Position numbers and translations under genes: made by a program | Notes under the pieces: generated by a model | The model's input: only the letters and a program-made list of their open reading frames with translations | Told to the model about the DNA's origin: nothing | Database searches by the model: none | Part shown: positions 47,489 through 62,100 of the stretch, in pieces | How the letters are laid out: each line of letters opens with the position of its first letter | Position numbering within the stretch: position 1 is the first letter of the stretch | NCBI GenBank assembly: GCA_038501785.1 | Contig: JBAMJR010000484.1 | Location: 43,501-107,500, forward strand | Origin: Myoxocephalus aenaeus | Taxonomy: Eukaryota > Chordata > Actinopteri > Perciformes > Cottidae | DNA: 64,000 nt | Direction: 5' to 3'

Positions 47489-47935
47489 TTTAAAAAATGC
47501 AGCATACATTTCCCTCGTCAGATGTATATATACATATACAAACACACCTGCCCTCCTGTAAGGATCTTCTCCTCCTCCTCCTCCTCCTCCTCCACACTGA
47601 AGTGAGTTTGGCAGCTGAACTTTCTCTCTGGAAGTCTTCATCAGCAGAAGATTCAGGGTTTTGGATAAATACTGGATAATTGATGAGCTGCTGTATGATG
47701 TTGTTCCATAATTAGTGCAAGTGTAACCTAAACTAATTTATATTAGAGTATGTTCATTCACTCCTCGTGTCCTTTGGACCGTTTTCAGTGGGTCTTTGCC
47801 TGGGCAAAAAGAAATGTTAAGAAAAAAATCCTCTGCTTTTTCTTTAAGGACATTTTTTATGCTGCGGCGTGCCGTCTATTCAATGCTGCGTTCACCAAAA
47901 GAGAAGCGAATTTGCGTTGCTTTATGGTACAAAGA
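47489..47935. other. Single-copy spacer with (CTC)n
   Basis: Spacer with a (CTC)n tract at about 47,568-47,593. The right part carries a plus-strand frame (RRAVYSMLRSPKEKRICVALW near 47,865-47,930) that runs into the 24-bp array, but I recognise no domain in it. Confidence 0.5.
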
Positions 47936-48672
47936 CCTCACGCTCCTTCAGGACCAAGACCTCACGCTCCTTCAGGACAAGACCTCACGCTCCATCAGGA
48001 CCAAGACCTCCCGGCCCATCAGGACCAAGACCTCACGCTCCATCAGGACCAAGACCTCACGCTCCTTCAGGACCAAGACCTCACGCTCCTTCAGGACCAA
48101 GACCTCACGCTCCTTCAGGACCAAGACCTCACGCTCCTTCAGGACCAAGACCTCCCGGCCCATCAGGACCAAGACCTCACGCTCCTTCAGGACCAAGACC
48201 TCACGGTCCATCAGGACCAAGACCTCACGCTCCATCAGGACCAAGACCTCACGCTCCTTCAGGACCAAGACCTCACGCTCCTTCAGGACAAGACCTCACG
48301 CTCCATCAGGACCAAGACCTCACGCTCCTTCAGGACCAAGACCTCCCGGCCCATCAGGACCAAGACCTCCCGGCCCATCAGGACCAAGACCTCACGCTCC
48401 TTCAGGACCAAGACATCACGGTCCATCAGGACCAAGACCTCACGCTCCATCAGGACCAAGACCTCACGCTCCTTCAGGACCAAGACCTCACGCTCCATCA
48501 GGACCAAGACCTCACGCTCCATCAGGACCAAGGCCTCATGTTCCTTCAGGATCAAGACCTCATGTTCCTTCAGGACCAAGACCTCATGCTCCATCAGGAC
48601 CAAGACCTCACGGTCTATCAGGACCAAGACCTCACGCTCCATCAGGACCAAGACCTCCCGGCCCATCAGGAC
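47936..48672 (+). repeat. 24-bp minisatellite resembling a LINE RT C-terminal segment
   Basis: About 30 copies of a 24-bp unit containing AGGACCAAGACCTCACGCTC. Variants swap TTC/ATC, CACGCT/CACGGT/CCCGGCC, and two units are shortened (AGGACAAGACC). One frame reads (S/R)(F/I)RTKTSR, eight residues per unit. This matches the RSIRTKTSR-type block near the end of Rex1-like RT; the relic at 42,990 has RALYAKTTRHRNSFF there. The array runs straight into a LINE 3' tail. The other frames look proline-rich but are by-products of the unit. Confidence 0.93.
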
Positions 48673-48771
48673 CAAGACACTATTGCACTGTTTTTATTGT
48701 GATGCACTTTTCACCGAGCCACATTCCTTGTCTGTGTCACGTAAACAGTTCTGATTCTGGTTCTGGTTCTT
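48673..48771 (+). mobile_element. Rex1-like LINE 3' tail fragment
   Basis: After the 24-bp array comes TATTGCACTGTTTTTATTGTG, then ATTCCTTGTCTGTGTCACG and CAGTTCTGATTCTGGTTCTGG. The layout fits the end of Rex1-like elements (AATTCC.TGTATGTGC followed by AAAGCTGATTCTGATTCTG). It is more diverged than the two minus-strand tails at 34.5 and 42.8 kb. Plus orientation agrees with the frame of the array before it. Confidence 0.6.
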
Positions 48772-49700
48772 AGTCTCCAGAGCTGGAGGGATCTGCACTT
48801 TCTTAAATCAGTTATTAATACAACGAGTTGGTGCAGCTTGCCACATATAGTTTCCTTTTGACCGACATGATGATGGAAGCTCTCAGAACCAGAACCTGAG
48901 ATGAACGTTCACCAGTTATCGGTCTCAGCGGGAGAGTAAAGCATGCTGACCAACTAGCTGGAGGTTTCCAACCGTAACGTGGACTAGACTCACATGTTTT
49001 TAAATGCCGCTGCCCATGAGCAGGTCTAGTCAGGCGTTAGCTCGTGACCCTCTGTGACAGCGGGTCAATCTCATTACCTCTCACCAGCTGTTAACACTCC
49101 TTTATCTTCTCATCCATCGTTGGCTATGTTCCACGGCGTCTGTGGTTTTATTTTAACTCTTTTCCGACTACACCTTGAATAAAGAAAGTAGCACTTTGTC
49201 CAAAGTTCAAACACACTGAGATATATTGAACAACAAGTCTAATTCCAGTCCGTCTAACTTTAGAGAGCTTAATGAACCTCAGTCTTGCTGTAAGAAGGAA
49301 TGACTCTTTAGTGGGCGTGTACTTTACTCAGACAAACACGTAGAAATATTTGGCGCGAGCTGGTCTGAATGGCGTCCGACACCGTGAAGCTCTGCCTCCA
49401 CATCACCACTGTTGCTCATTTCACTGCTCCATGTCTGGCTTGTTGGCCTCAGATGCTTCAACAGCCCAGCAGGACGTTGTTTCAGTCACCTGCAACACAT
49501 AAAAGGTCTTCAGATGTCCAGGGAACCAAAGGTCCCTGAAGGCCACAGATTGGTATTCCTCAGTGTGTTCTGAGTATCCGTGTAGGGGGAATCCTTTTAG
49601 AGCCCTTACACTGAGAAGTACACGTTGTGTCAGAAGTTAAGCCAGAGCGGATCAGAAGGTGTTTAAACCTGTTAACTACGGAGGGACGCATGCCAGCGCC
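48772..49700. other. Single-copy region, no gene recognised
   Basis: About 0.9 kb of single-copy sequence with frequent stops in all frames. No RNA gene, mobile element or tandem repeat seen. Confidence 0.55.
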
Positions 49701-49702
49701 TT

Positions 49703-49872
49703 ACAGCAGCTACAGAAGCTACATCAGCTACAACAGCTAGAAGCTACAGAAGCTACAGCAGCTACAGAAGCTAGAAGCTACAGAAGCTACAGAAGCTACA
49801 GAAGCTATAGAAGCTACAACAGCAACAGAAGCTACAGAAGCTAGAAGCTACAGAAGCTACAGCAGCTATAGA
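49703..49872. repeat. Short CTACAGAAG minisatellite
   Basis: About 18 copies of a 9-bp AGCTACAGA unit, with some CAGCAGCTA, AGCTAGAAG and CTATAGAAG variants. It lies about 230 bp before the 13-bp array, which has a similar GAAGCT core. Confidence 0.9.
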
Positions 49873-49994
49873 AGAACAACAATCAACATTCAACAACAAC
49901 AGTGCAATAGTATTAAATTAAGTATAAGATAAAGTGCTCAGACAAACAGATAGCGTTAATGTAAGTGTATGTTAAAGTGACATGTGTGTTTTCT

Positions 49995-50102
49995 TCCTCC
50001 GTTCTGTGCTTCACGGAGACCTGGCTCTGTGGATCGACACCGGACTCCGCGTTCCAGCTGGCTGGCTTCCAGCTGTTCAGAGCAGACCGCGACACAGAAC
50101 TG
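49995..50102 (+). pseudogene. LINE AP-endonuclease fragment at the edge of the 13-bp array
   Basis: The plus strand reads SVLCFTETWLCG and then PDSAFQLAGFQLFRADRDTEL. This is the same region as ALCFTETWLGAHIPDSAL in the LINE relic at 45.1 kb, but from a different copy with a residue pattern closer to other fish members of the family. The frame stays open until the 13-bp array starts at about 50,103. Nothing LINE-like is seen on the far side of the array. Confidence 0.82.
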
Positions 50103-53100
50103 AAACATGAAGCTGACGCATGAAGCTGAAGCATGAAGCTGACGCATGAAGCTGACGCATGAAGCTGACGCATGAAGCTGACACATGAAGCTGGAACATG
50201 AAGCTGGAACATGAAGCTGGAACATGAAGCTGACACATGAAGCTGGAACATGAAGCTGGAACATGAAGCTGACACATGAAGCTGGAACATGAAGCTGACA
50301 CATGAAGCTGGAACATGAAGCTGGAACATGAAGCTGGAACATGAAGCTGACACATGAAGCTGGAACATGAAGCTGACACATGAAGCTGGAACATGAAGCT
50401 GACACATGAAGCTGAAACATGAAGCTGGAACATGAAGCTGACACATGAAGCTGACACATGAAGCTGACACATGAAGCTGGAACATGAAGCTGACACATGA
50501 AGCTGGAACATGAAGCTGGAACATGAAGCTGACACATGAAGCTGGAACATGAAGCTGACACATGAAGCTGGAACATGAAGCTGGAACATGAAGCTGACAC
50601 ATGAAGCTGGAACATGAAGCTGACACATGAAGCTGAAGCATGAAGCTGATGCATGAAGCTGACGCATGAAGCTGGAACATGAAGCTGGAACATGAAGCTG
50701 ACACATGAAGCTGGAACATGAAGCTGACACATGAAGCTGAAGCATGAAGCTGGAACATGAAGCTGGAACATGAAGCTGACACATGAAGCTGACACATGAA
50801 GCTGACACATGAAGCTGGAACATGAAGCTGGAACATGAAGCTGACACATGAAGCTGGAACATGAAGCTGACACATGAAGCTGAAGCATGAAGCTGATGCA
50901 TGAAGCTGACGCATGAAGCTGGAACATGAAGCTGGAACATGAAGCTGACACATGAAGCTGGAACATGAAGCTGACACATGAAGCTGGAACATGAAGCTGA
51001 CACATGAAGCTGGAACATGAAGCTGACACATGAAGCTGAAGCATGAAGCTGATGCATGAAGCTGACGCATGAAGCTGGAACATGAAGCTGGAACATGAAG
51101 CTGACACATGAAGCTGGAACATGAAGCTGACACATGAAGCTGGAACATGAAGCTGACACATGAAGCTGACACATGAAGCTGACACATGAAGCTGGAACAT
51201 GAAGCTGACACATGAAGCTGACACATGAAGCTGGAACATGAAGCTGGAACATGAAGCTGACACATGAAGCTGGAACATGAAGCTGACACATGAAGCTGAC
51301 ACATGAAGCTGGAACATGAAGCTGACACATGAAGCTGACACATGAAGCTGGAACATGAAGCTGGAACATGAAGCTGACACATTAAGCTGGAACATGAAGC
51401 TGACACATGAAGCTGACACATGAAGCTGGAACATGAAGCTGGAACATGAAGCTGACACATGAAGCTGGAACATGAAGCTGACACATGAAGCTGGAACATG
51501 AAGCTGACACATGAAGCTGGAACATGAAGCTGACACATGAAGCTGACACATGAAGCTGGAACATGAAGCTGGAACATGAAGCTGACACATGAAGCTGACA
51601 CATGAAGCTGGAACATGAAGCTGGAACATGAAGCTGACACATGAAGCTGGAACATGAAGCTGGAACATGAAGCTGACACATGAAGCTGGAACATGAAGCT
51701 GACACATGAAGCTGGAAATGAAGCTGACACATGAAGCTGAAGCATGAAGCTGATGCATGAAGCTGACGCATGAAGCTGGAACATGAAGCTGGAACATGAA
51801 GCTGACACATGAAGCTGGAACATGAAGCTGGAACATGAAGCTGACACATGAAGCTGGAACATGAAGCTGACACATGAAGCTGGAACATGAAGCTGACACA
51901 TGAAGCTGGAACATGAAGCTGGAACATGAAGCTGACACATGAAGCTGGAACATGAAGCTGACACATGAAGCTGGAAATGAAGCTGACACATGAAGCTGAA
52001 GCATGAAGCTGATGCATGAAGCTGACGCATGAAGCTGGAACATGAAGCTGGAACATGAAGCTGACACATGAAGCTGGAACATGAAGCTGGAACATGAAGC
52101 TGGAACATGAAGCTGACACATGAAGCTGGAACATGAAGCTGACACATGAAGCTGGAACATGAAGCTGGAACATGAAGCTGACACATGAAGCTGGAACATG
52201 AAGCTGACACATGAAGCTGACACATGAAGCTGACACATGAAGCTGGAACATGAAGCTGGAACATGAAGCTGGAACATGAAGCTGGAACATGAAGCTGACA
52301 CATGAAGCTGGAACATGAAGCTGACACATGAAGCTGAAGCATGAAGCTGATGCATGAAGCTGACGCATGAAGCTGGAACATGAAGCTGACACATGAAGCT
52401 GAAGCATGAAGCTGGAACATGAAGCTGGAACATGAAGCTGACACATGAAGCTGACACATGAAGCTGACACATGAAGCTGACACATGAAGCTGACACATGA
52501 AGCTGGAACATGAAGCTGACACATGAAGCTGGAACATGAAGCTGACACATGAAGCTGAAGCATGAAGCTGATGCATGAAGCTGACGCATGAAGCTGGAAC
52601 ATGAAGCTGGAACATGAAGCTGACACATGAAGCTGGAACATGAAGCTGACACATGAAGCTGGAACATGAAGCTGGAACATGAAGCTGACACATGAAGCTG
52701 GAACATGAAGCTGACACATGAAGCTGATGCATGAAGCTGACACATGAAGCTGGAACATGAAGCTGACACATGAAGCTGACACATGAAGCTGGAACATGAA
52801 GCTGGAACATGAAGCTGACACATGAAGCTGACACATGAAGCTGACACATGAAGCTGACACATGAAGCTGGAACATGAAGCTGGAACATGAAGCTGACACA
52901 TGAAGCTGACACATGAAGCTGGAACATGAAGCTGGAACATGAAGCTGACACATGAAGCTGGAACATGAAGCTGGAACATGAAGCTGACACATGAAGCTGG
53001 AACATGAAGCTGACACATGAAGCTGACACATGAAGCTGACACATGAAGCTGGAACATGAAGCTGACACATGAAGCTGACACATGAAGCTGGAACATGAAG

Positions 53101-56100
53101 CTGGAACATGAAGCTGGAACATGAAGCTGACACATGAAGCTGACACATGAAGCTGGAACATGAAGCTGGAACATGAAGCTGACACATGAAGCTGACACAT
53201 GAAGCTGACACATGAAGCTGGAACATGAAGCTGACACATGAAGCTGACACATGAAGCTGGAACATGAAGCTGACACATGAAGCTGACACATGAAGCTGGA
53301 ACATGAAGCTGGAACATGAAGCTGGAACATGAAGCTGACACATGAAGCTGGAACATGAAGCTGACACATGAAGCTGATGCATGAAGCTGACACATGAAGC
53401 TGGAACATGAAGCTGACACATGAAGCTGACACATGAAGCTGGAACATGAAGCTGGAACATGAAGCTGGAACATGAAGCTGACACATGAAGCTGACACATG
53501 AAGCTGACACATGAAGCTGGAACATGAAGCTGGAACATGAAGCTGACACATGAAGCTGGAACATGAAGCTGACACATGAAGCTGGAACATGAAGCTGACA
53601 CATGAAGCTGAAGCATGAAGCTGATGCATGAAGCTGACGCATGAAGCTGACGCATGAAGCTGGAACATGAAGCTGACACATGAAGCTGGAACATGAAGCT
53701 GACACATGAAGCTGACACATGAAGCTGACACATGAAGCTGGAACATGAAGCTGGAACATGAAGCTGACACATGAAGCTGGAACATGAAGCTGACACATGA
53801 AGCTGGAACATGAAGCTGACACATGAAGCTGAAGCATGAAGCTGATGCATGAAGCTGACGCATGAAGCTGGAACATGAAGCTGGAACATGAAGCTGACAC
53901 ATGAAGCTGGAACATGAAGCTGACACATGAAGCTGGAACATGAAGCTGGAACATGAAGCTGACACATGAAGCTGGAACATGAAGCTGACACATGAAGCTG
54001 GAACATGAAGCTGACACATGAAGCTGAAGCATGAAGCTGATGCATGAAGCTGACGCATGAAGCTGGAACATGAAGCTGGAACATGAAGCTGGAACATGAA
54101 GCTGACACATGAAGCTGGAACATGAAGCTGACACATGAAGCTGACACATGAAGCTGGAACATGAAGCTGACACATGAAGCTGGAACATGAAGCTGGAACA
54201 TGAAGCTGGAACATGAAGCTGACACATGAAGCTGACACATGAAGCTGGAACATGAAGCTGGAACATGAAGCTGACACATGAAGCTGACACATGAAGCTGA
54301 CACATGAAGCTGGAACATGAAGCTGGAACATGAAGCTGACACATGAAGCTGACACATGAAGCTGGAACATGAAGCTGACACATGAAGCTGACACATGAAG
54401 CTGGAACATGAAGCTGGAACATGAAGCTGGAACATGAAGCTGACACATGAAGCTGGAACATGAAGCTGACACATGAAGCTGACACATGAAGCTGGAACAT
54501 GAAGCTGGAACATGAAGCTGACACATGAAGCTGACACATGAAGCTGGAACATGAAGCTGACACATGAAGCTGGAACATGAAGCTGACACATGAAGCTGAA
54601 GCATGAAGCTGATGCATGAAGCTGACGCATGAAGCTGGAACATGAAGCTGGAACATGAAGCTGACACATGAAGCTGGAACATGAAGCTGACACATGAAGC
54701 TGAAGCATGAAGCTGGAACATGAAGCTGGAACATGAAGCTGACACATGAAGCTGACACATGAAGCTGACACATGAAGCTGGAACATGAAGCTGGAACATG
54801 AAGCTGACACATGAAGCTGGAACATGAAGCTGACACATGAAGCTGAAGCATGAAGCTGATGCATGAAGCTGACGCATGAAGCTGGAACATGAAGCTGGAA
54901 CATGAAGCTGACACATGAAGCTGGAACATGAAGCTGACACATGAAGCTGGAACATGAAGCTGACACATGAAGCTGGAACATGAAGCTGACACATGAAGCT
55001 GAAGCATGAAGCTGATGCATGAAGCTGACGCATGAAGCTGGAACATGAAGCTGGAACATGAAGCTGACACATGAAGCTGGAACATGAAGCTGACACATGA
55101 AGCTGGAACATGAAGCTGACACATGAAGCTGACACATGAAGCTGACACATGAAGCTGGAACATGAAGCTGACACATGAAGCTGACACATGAAGCTGGAAC
55201 ATGAAGCTGGAACATGAAGCTGACACATGAAGCTGGAACATGAAGCTGACACATGAAGCTGACACATGAAGCTGGAACATGAAGCTGACACATGAAGCTG
55301 ACACATGAAGCTGGAACATGAAGCTGGAACATGAAGCTGACACATTAAGCTGGAACATGAAGCTGACACATGAAGCTGACACATGAAGCTGGAACATGAA
55401 GCTGGAACATGAAGCTGACACATGAAGCTGGAACATGAAGCTGACACATGAAGCTGGAACATGAAGCTGACACATGAAGCTGGAACATGAAGCTGACACA
55501 TGAAGCTGACACATGAAGCTGGAACATGAAGCTGGAACATGAAGCTGACACATGAAGCTGACACATGAAGCTGGAACATGAAGCTGGAACATGAAGCTGA
55601 CACATGAAGCTGGAACATGAAGCTGGAACATGAAGCTGACACATGAAGCTGGAACATGAAGCTGACACATGAAGCTGGAAATGAAGCTGACACATGAAGC
55701 TGAAGCATGAAGCTGATGCATGAAGCTGACGCATGAAGCTGGAACATGAAGCTGGAACATGAAGCTGACACATGAAGCTGGAACATGAAGCTGGAACATG
55801 AAGCTGACACATGAAGCTGGAACATGAAGCTGACACATGAAGCTGGAACATGAAGCTGACACATGAAGCTGGAACATGAAGCTGGAACATGAAGCTGACA
55901 CATGAAGCTGGAACATGAAGCTGACACATGAAGCTGGAAATGAAGCTGACACATGAAGCTGAAGCATGAAGCTGATGCATGAAGCTGACGCATGAAGCTG
56001 GAACATGAAGCTGGAACATGAAGCTGACACATGAAGCTGGAACATGAAGCTGACACATGAAGCTGGAACATGAAGCTGGAACATGAAGCTGACACATGAA

Positions 56101-59100
56101 GCTGGAACATGAAGCTGACACATGAAGCTGGAACATGAAGCTGACACATGAAGCTGAAGCATGAAGCTGATGCATGAAGCTGGAACATGAAGCTGACACA
56201 TGAAGCTGGAACATGAAGCTGACACATGAAGCTGAAGCATGAAGCTGGAACATGAAGCTGGAACATGAAGCTGACACATGAAGCTGACACATGAAGCTGA
56301 CACATGAAGCTGGAACATGAAGCTGGAACATGAAGCTGACACATGAAGCTGGAACATGAAGCTGACACATGAAGCTGACACATGAAGCTGACACATGAAG
56401 CTGGAACATGAAGCTGACACATGAAGCTGACACATGAAGCTGGAACATGAAGCTGACACATGAAGCTGACACATGAAGCTGGAACATGAAGCTGGAACAT
56501 GAAGCTGGAACATGAAGCTGACACATGAAGCTGGAACATGAAGCTGACACATGAAGCTGGAACATGAAGCTGGAACATGAAGCTGACACATGAAGCTGAC
56601 ACATGAAGCTGGAACATGAAGCTGGAACATGAAGCTGACACATGAAGCTGACACATGAAGCTGGAACATGAAGCTGACACATGAAGCTGACACATAAAGC
56701 TGGAACATGAAGCTGATGCATGAAGCTGACACATGAAGCTGACACATGAAGCTGGAACATGAAGCTGACACATGAAGCTGACACATGAAGCTGACACATG
56801 AAGCTGGAACATGAAGCTGACACATGAAGCTGGAACATGAAGCTGACACATGAAGCTGACACATGAAGCTGGAACATGAAGCTGGAACATGAAGCTGACA
56901 CATGAAGCTGGAACATGAAGCTGACACATGAAGCTGGAACATGAAGCTGGAACATGAAGCTGGAACATGAAGCTGACACATGAAGCTGGAACATGAAGCT
57001 GACACATGAAGCTGGAACATGAAGCTGGAACATGAAGCTGACACATGAAGCTGGAACATGAAGCTGACACATGAAGCTGACACATGAAGCTGACACATGA
57101 AGCTGGAACATGAAGCTGGAACATGAAGCTGGAACATGAAGCTGGAACATGAAGCTGACACATGAAGCTGGAACATGAAGCTGACACATGAAGCTGAAGC
57201 ATGAAGCTGATGCATGAAGCTGACGCATGAAGCTGGAACATGAAGCTGACACATGAAGCTGAAGCATGAAGCTGGAACATGAAGCTGGAACATGAAGCTG
57301 ACACATGAAGCTGACACATGAAGCTGACACATGAAGCTGACACATGAAGCTGACACATGAAGCTGGAACATGAAGCTGGAACATGAAGCTGACACATGAA
57401 GCTGGAACATGAAGCTGACACATGAAGCTGAAGCATGAAGCTGATGCATGAAGCTGACGCATGAAGCTGGAACATGAAGCTGGAACATGAAGCTGACACA
57501 TGAAGCTGGAACATGAAGCTGACACATGAAGCTGGAACATGAAGCTGGAACATGAAGCTGACACATGAAGCTGGAACATGAAGCTGACACATGAAGCTGA
57601 TGCATGAAGCTGACACATGAAGCTGGAACATGAAGCTGACACATGAAGCTGACACATGAAGCTGGAACATGAAGCTGGAACATGAAGCTGACACATGAAG
57701 CTGACACATGAAGCTGACACATGAAGCTGGAACATGAAGCTGGAACATGAAGCTGACACATGAAGCTGACACATGAAGCTGGAACATGAAGCTGGAACAT
57801 GAAGCTGACACATGAAGCTGGAACATGAAGCTGGAACATGAAGCTGACACATGAAGCTGGAACATGAAGCTGACACATGAAGCTGACACATGAAGCTGAC
57901 ACATGAAGCTGGAACATGAAGCTGACACATGAAGCTGACACATGAAGCTGGAACATGAAGCTGGAACATGAAGCTGGAACATGAAGCTGGAACATGAAGC
58001 TGGAACATGAAGCTGACACATGAAGCTGGAACATGAAGCTGGAACATGAAGCTGACACATGAAGCTGACACATGAAGCTGACACATGAAGCTGGAACATG
58101 AAGCTGACACATGAAGCTGACACATGAAGCTGGAACATGAAGCTGACACATGAAGCTGACACATGAAGCTGGAACATGAAGCTGGAACATGAAGCTGGAA
58201 CATGAAGCTGACACATGAAGCTGGAACATGAAGCTGACACATGAAGCTGATGCATGAAGCTGACACATGAAGCTGGAACATGAAGCTGACACATGAAGCT
58301 GACACATGAAGCTGGAACATGAAGCTGGAACATGAAGCTGGAACATGAAGCTGACACATGAAGCTGACACATGAAGCTGACACATGAAGCTGGAACATGA
58401 AGCTGGAACATGAAGCTGACACATGAAGCTGGAACATGAAGCTGACACATGAAGCTGGAACATGAAGCTGACACATGAAGCTGAAGCATGAAGCTGATGC
58501 ATGAAGCTGACGCATGAAGCTGACGCATGAAGCTGGAACATGAAGCTGACACATGAAGCTGGAACATGAAGCTGACACATGAAGCTGACACATGAAGCTG
58601 ACACATGAAGCTGGAACATGAAGCTGGAACATGAAGCTGACACATGAAGCTGGAACATGAAGCTGACACATGAAGCTGGAACATGAAGCTGACACATGAA
58701 GCTGAAGCATGAAGCTGATGCATGAAGCTGGAACATGAAGCTGGAACATGAAGCTGACACATGAAGCTGACACATGAAGCTGGAACATGAAGCTGACACA
58801 TGAAGCTGGAACATGAAGCTGGAACATGAAGCTGACACATGAAGCTGGAACATGAAGCTGACACATGAAGCTGGAACATGAAGCTGACACATGAAGCTGA
58901 AGCATGAAGCTGATGCATGAAGCTGACGCATGAAGCTGGAACATGAAGCTGGAACATGAAGCTGGAACATGAAGCTGACACATGAAGCTGGAACATGAAG
59001 CTGACACATGAAGCTGACACATGAAGCTGGAACATGAAGCTGACACATGAAGCTGGAACATGAAGCTGGAACATGAAGCTGGAACATGAAGCTGACACAT

Positions 59101-62100
59101 GAAGCTGACACATGAAGCTGGAACATGAAGCTGGAACATGAAGCTGACACATGAAGCTGACACATGAAGCTGACACATGAAGCTGGAACATGAAGCTGGA
59201 ACATGAAGCTGACACATGAAGCTGACACATGAAGCTGGAACATGAAGCTGACACATGAAGCTGACACATGAAGCTGGAACATGAAGCTGGAACATGAAGC
59301 TGGAACATGAAGCTGACACATGAAGCTGGAACATGAAGCTGACACATGAAGCTGACACATGAAGCTGGAACATGAAGCTGGAACATGAAGCTGACACATG
59401 AAGCTGACACATGAAGCTGACACATGAAGCTGGAACATGAAGCTGACACATGAAGCTGACACATGAAGCTGGAACATGAAGCTGACACATGAAGCTGGAA
59501 CATGAAGCTGGAACATGAAGCTGACACATGAAGCTGACACATGAAGCTGGAACATGAAGCTGACACATGAAGCTGGAACATGAAGCTGGAACATGAAGCT
59601 GACACATGAAGCTGGAACATGAAGCTGACACATGAAGCTGGAACATGAAGCTGGAACATGAAGCTGACACATGAAGCTGGAACATGAAGCTGACACATGA
59701 AGCTGAAGCATGAAGCTGATGCATGAAGCTGACGCATGAAGCTGGAACATGAAGCTGGAACATGAAGCTGACACATGAAGCTGGAACATGAAGCTGACAC
59801 ATGAAGCTGAAGCATGAAGCTGGAACATGAAGCTGGAACATGAAGCTGACACATGAAGCTGACACATGAAGCTGACACATGAAGCTGGAACATGAAGCTG
59901 GAACATGAAGCTGACACATGAAGCTGGAACATGAAGCTGACACATGAAGCTGAAGCATGAAGCTGATGCATGAAGCTGACGCATGAAGCTGGAACATGAA
60001 GCTGGAACATGAAGCTGACACATGAAGCTGGAACATGAAGCTGACACATGAAGCTGGAACATGAAGCTGGAACATGAAGCTGACACATGAAGCTGGAACA
60101 TGAAGCTGACACATGAAGCTGACACATGAAGCTGACACATGAAGATGGAACATGAAGCTGACACATGAAGCTGGAACATGAAGCTGACACATGAAGCTGG
60201 AACATGAAGCTGACACATGAAGCTGACACATGAAGCTGGAACATGAAGCTGACACATGAAGCTGGAACATGAAGCTGACACATGAAGCTGACACATGAAG
60301 CTGGAACATGAAGCTGGAACATGAAGCTGACACATGAAGCTGGAACATGAAGCTGACACATGAAGCTGACACATGAAGCTGGAACATGAAGCTGACACAT
60401 GAAGCTGACACATGAAGCTGGAACATGAAGCTGGAACATGAAGCTGACACATTAAGCTGGAACATGAAGCTGACACATGAAGCTGACACATGAAGCTGGA
60501 ACATGAAGCTGGAACATGAAGCTGACACATGAAGCTGGAACATGAAGCTGACACATGAAGCTGGAACATGAAGCTGACACATGAAGCTGGAACATGAAGC
60601 TGACACATGAAGCTGACACATGAAGCTGGAACATGAAGCTGGAACATGAAGCTGACACATGAAGCTGACACATGAAGCTGGAACATGAAGCTGGAACATG
60701 AAGCTGACACATGAAGCTGGAACATGAAGCTGGAACATGAAGCTGACACATGAAGCTGGAACATGAAGCTGACACATGAAGCTGGAAATGAAGCTGACAC
60801 ATGAAGCTGAAGCATGAAGCTGATGCATGAAGCTGACGCATGAAGCTGGAACATGAAGCTGGAACATGAAGCTGACACATGAAGCTGGAACATGAAGCTG
60901 GAACATGAAGCTGACACATGAAGCTGGAACATGAAGCTGACACATGAAGCTGGAACATGAAGCTGACACATGAAGCTGGAACATGAAGCTGGAACATGAA
61001 GCTGACACATGAAGCTGGAACATGAAGCTGACACATGAAGCTGGAAATGAAGCTGACACATGAAGCTGAAGCATGAAGCTGATGCATGAAGCTGACGCAT
61101 GAAGCTGGAACATGAAGCTGGAACATGAAGCTGACACATGAAGCTGGAACATGAAGCTGACACATGAAGCTGGAACATGAAGCTGGAACATGAAGCTGAC
61201 ACATGAAGCTGGAACATGAAGCTGACACATGAAGCTGACACATGAAGCTGACACATGAAGCTGGAACATGAAGCTGACACATGAAGCTGGAACATGAAGC
61301 TGACACATGAAGCTGACACATGAAGCTGACACATGAAGCTGGAACATGAAGCTGACACATGAAGCTGACACATGAAGCTGGAACATGAAGCTGGAACATG
61401 AAGCTGACACATGAAGCTGACACATGAAGCTGGAACATGAAGCTGGAACATGAAGCTGACACATGAAGCTGACACATGAAGCTGACACATGAAGCTGGAA
61501 CATGAAGCTGACACATGAAGCTGACACATGAAGCTGGAACATGAAGCTGACACATGAAGCTGACACATGAAGCTGGAACATGAAGCTGGAACATGAAGCT
61601 GGAACATGAAGCTGACACATGAAGCTGGAACATGAAGCTGACACATGAAGCTTACACATGAAGCTGGAACATGAAGCTGACACATGAAGCTGACACATGA
61701 AGCTGGAACATGAAGCTGGAACATGAAGCTGACACATGAAGCTGACACATGAAGCTGGAACATGAAGCTGACACATGAAGCTGACACATGAAGCTGGAAC
61801 ATGAAGCTGATGCATGAAGCTGACACATGAAGCTGACACATGAAGCTGGAACATGAAGCTGACACATGAAGCTGACACATGAAGCTGACACATGAAGCTG
61901 GAACATGAAGCTGACACATGAAGCTGGAACATGAAGCTGACACATGAAGCTGACACATGAAGCTGACACATGAAGCTGGAACATGAAGCTGACACATGAA
62001 GCTGACACATGAAGCTGGAACATGAAGCTGGAACATGAAGCTGACACATGAAGCTGGAACATGAAGCTGGAACATGAAGCTGACACATGAAGCTGGAACA

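Noticed and set aside
47869..48702. Collagen- or proline-rich-like protein (GPRPHAPSGPRP pattern)
   Set aside because: One of several open frames over the 24-bp array. It lacks regular Gly-X-Y spacing, and the frame matching a LINE RT block explains the unit better.
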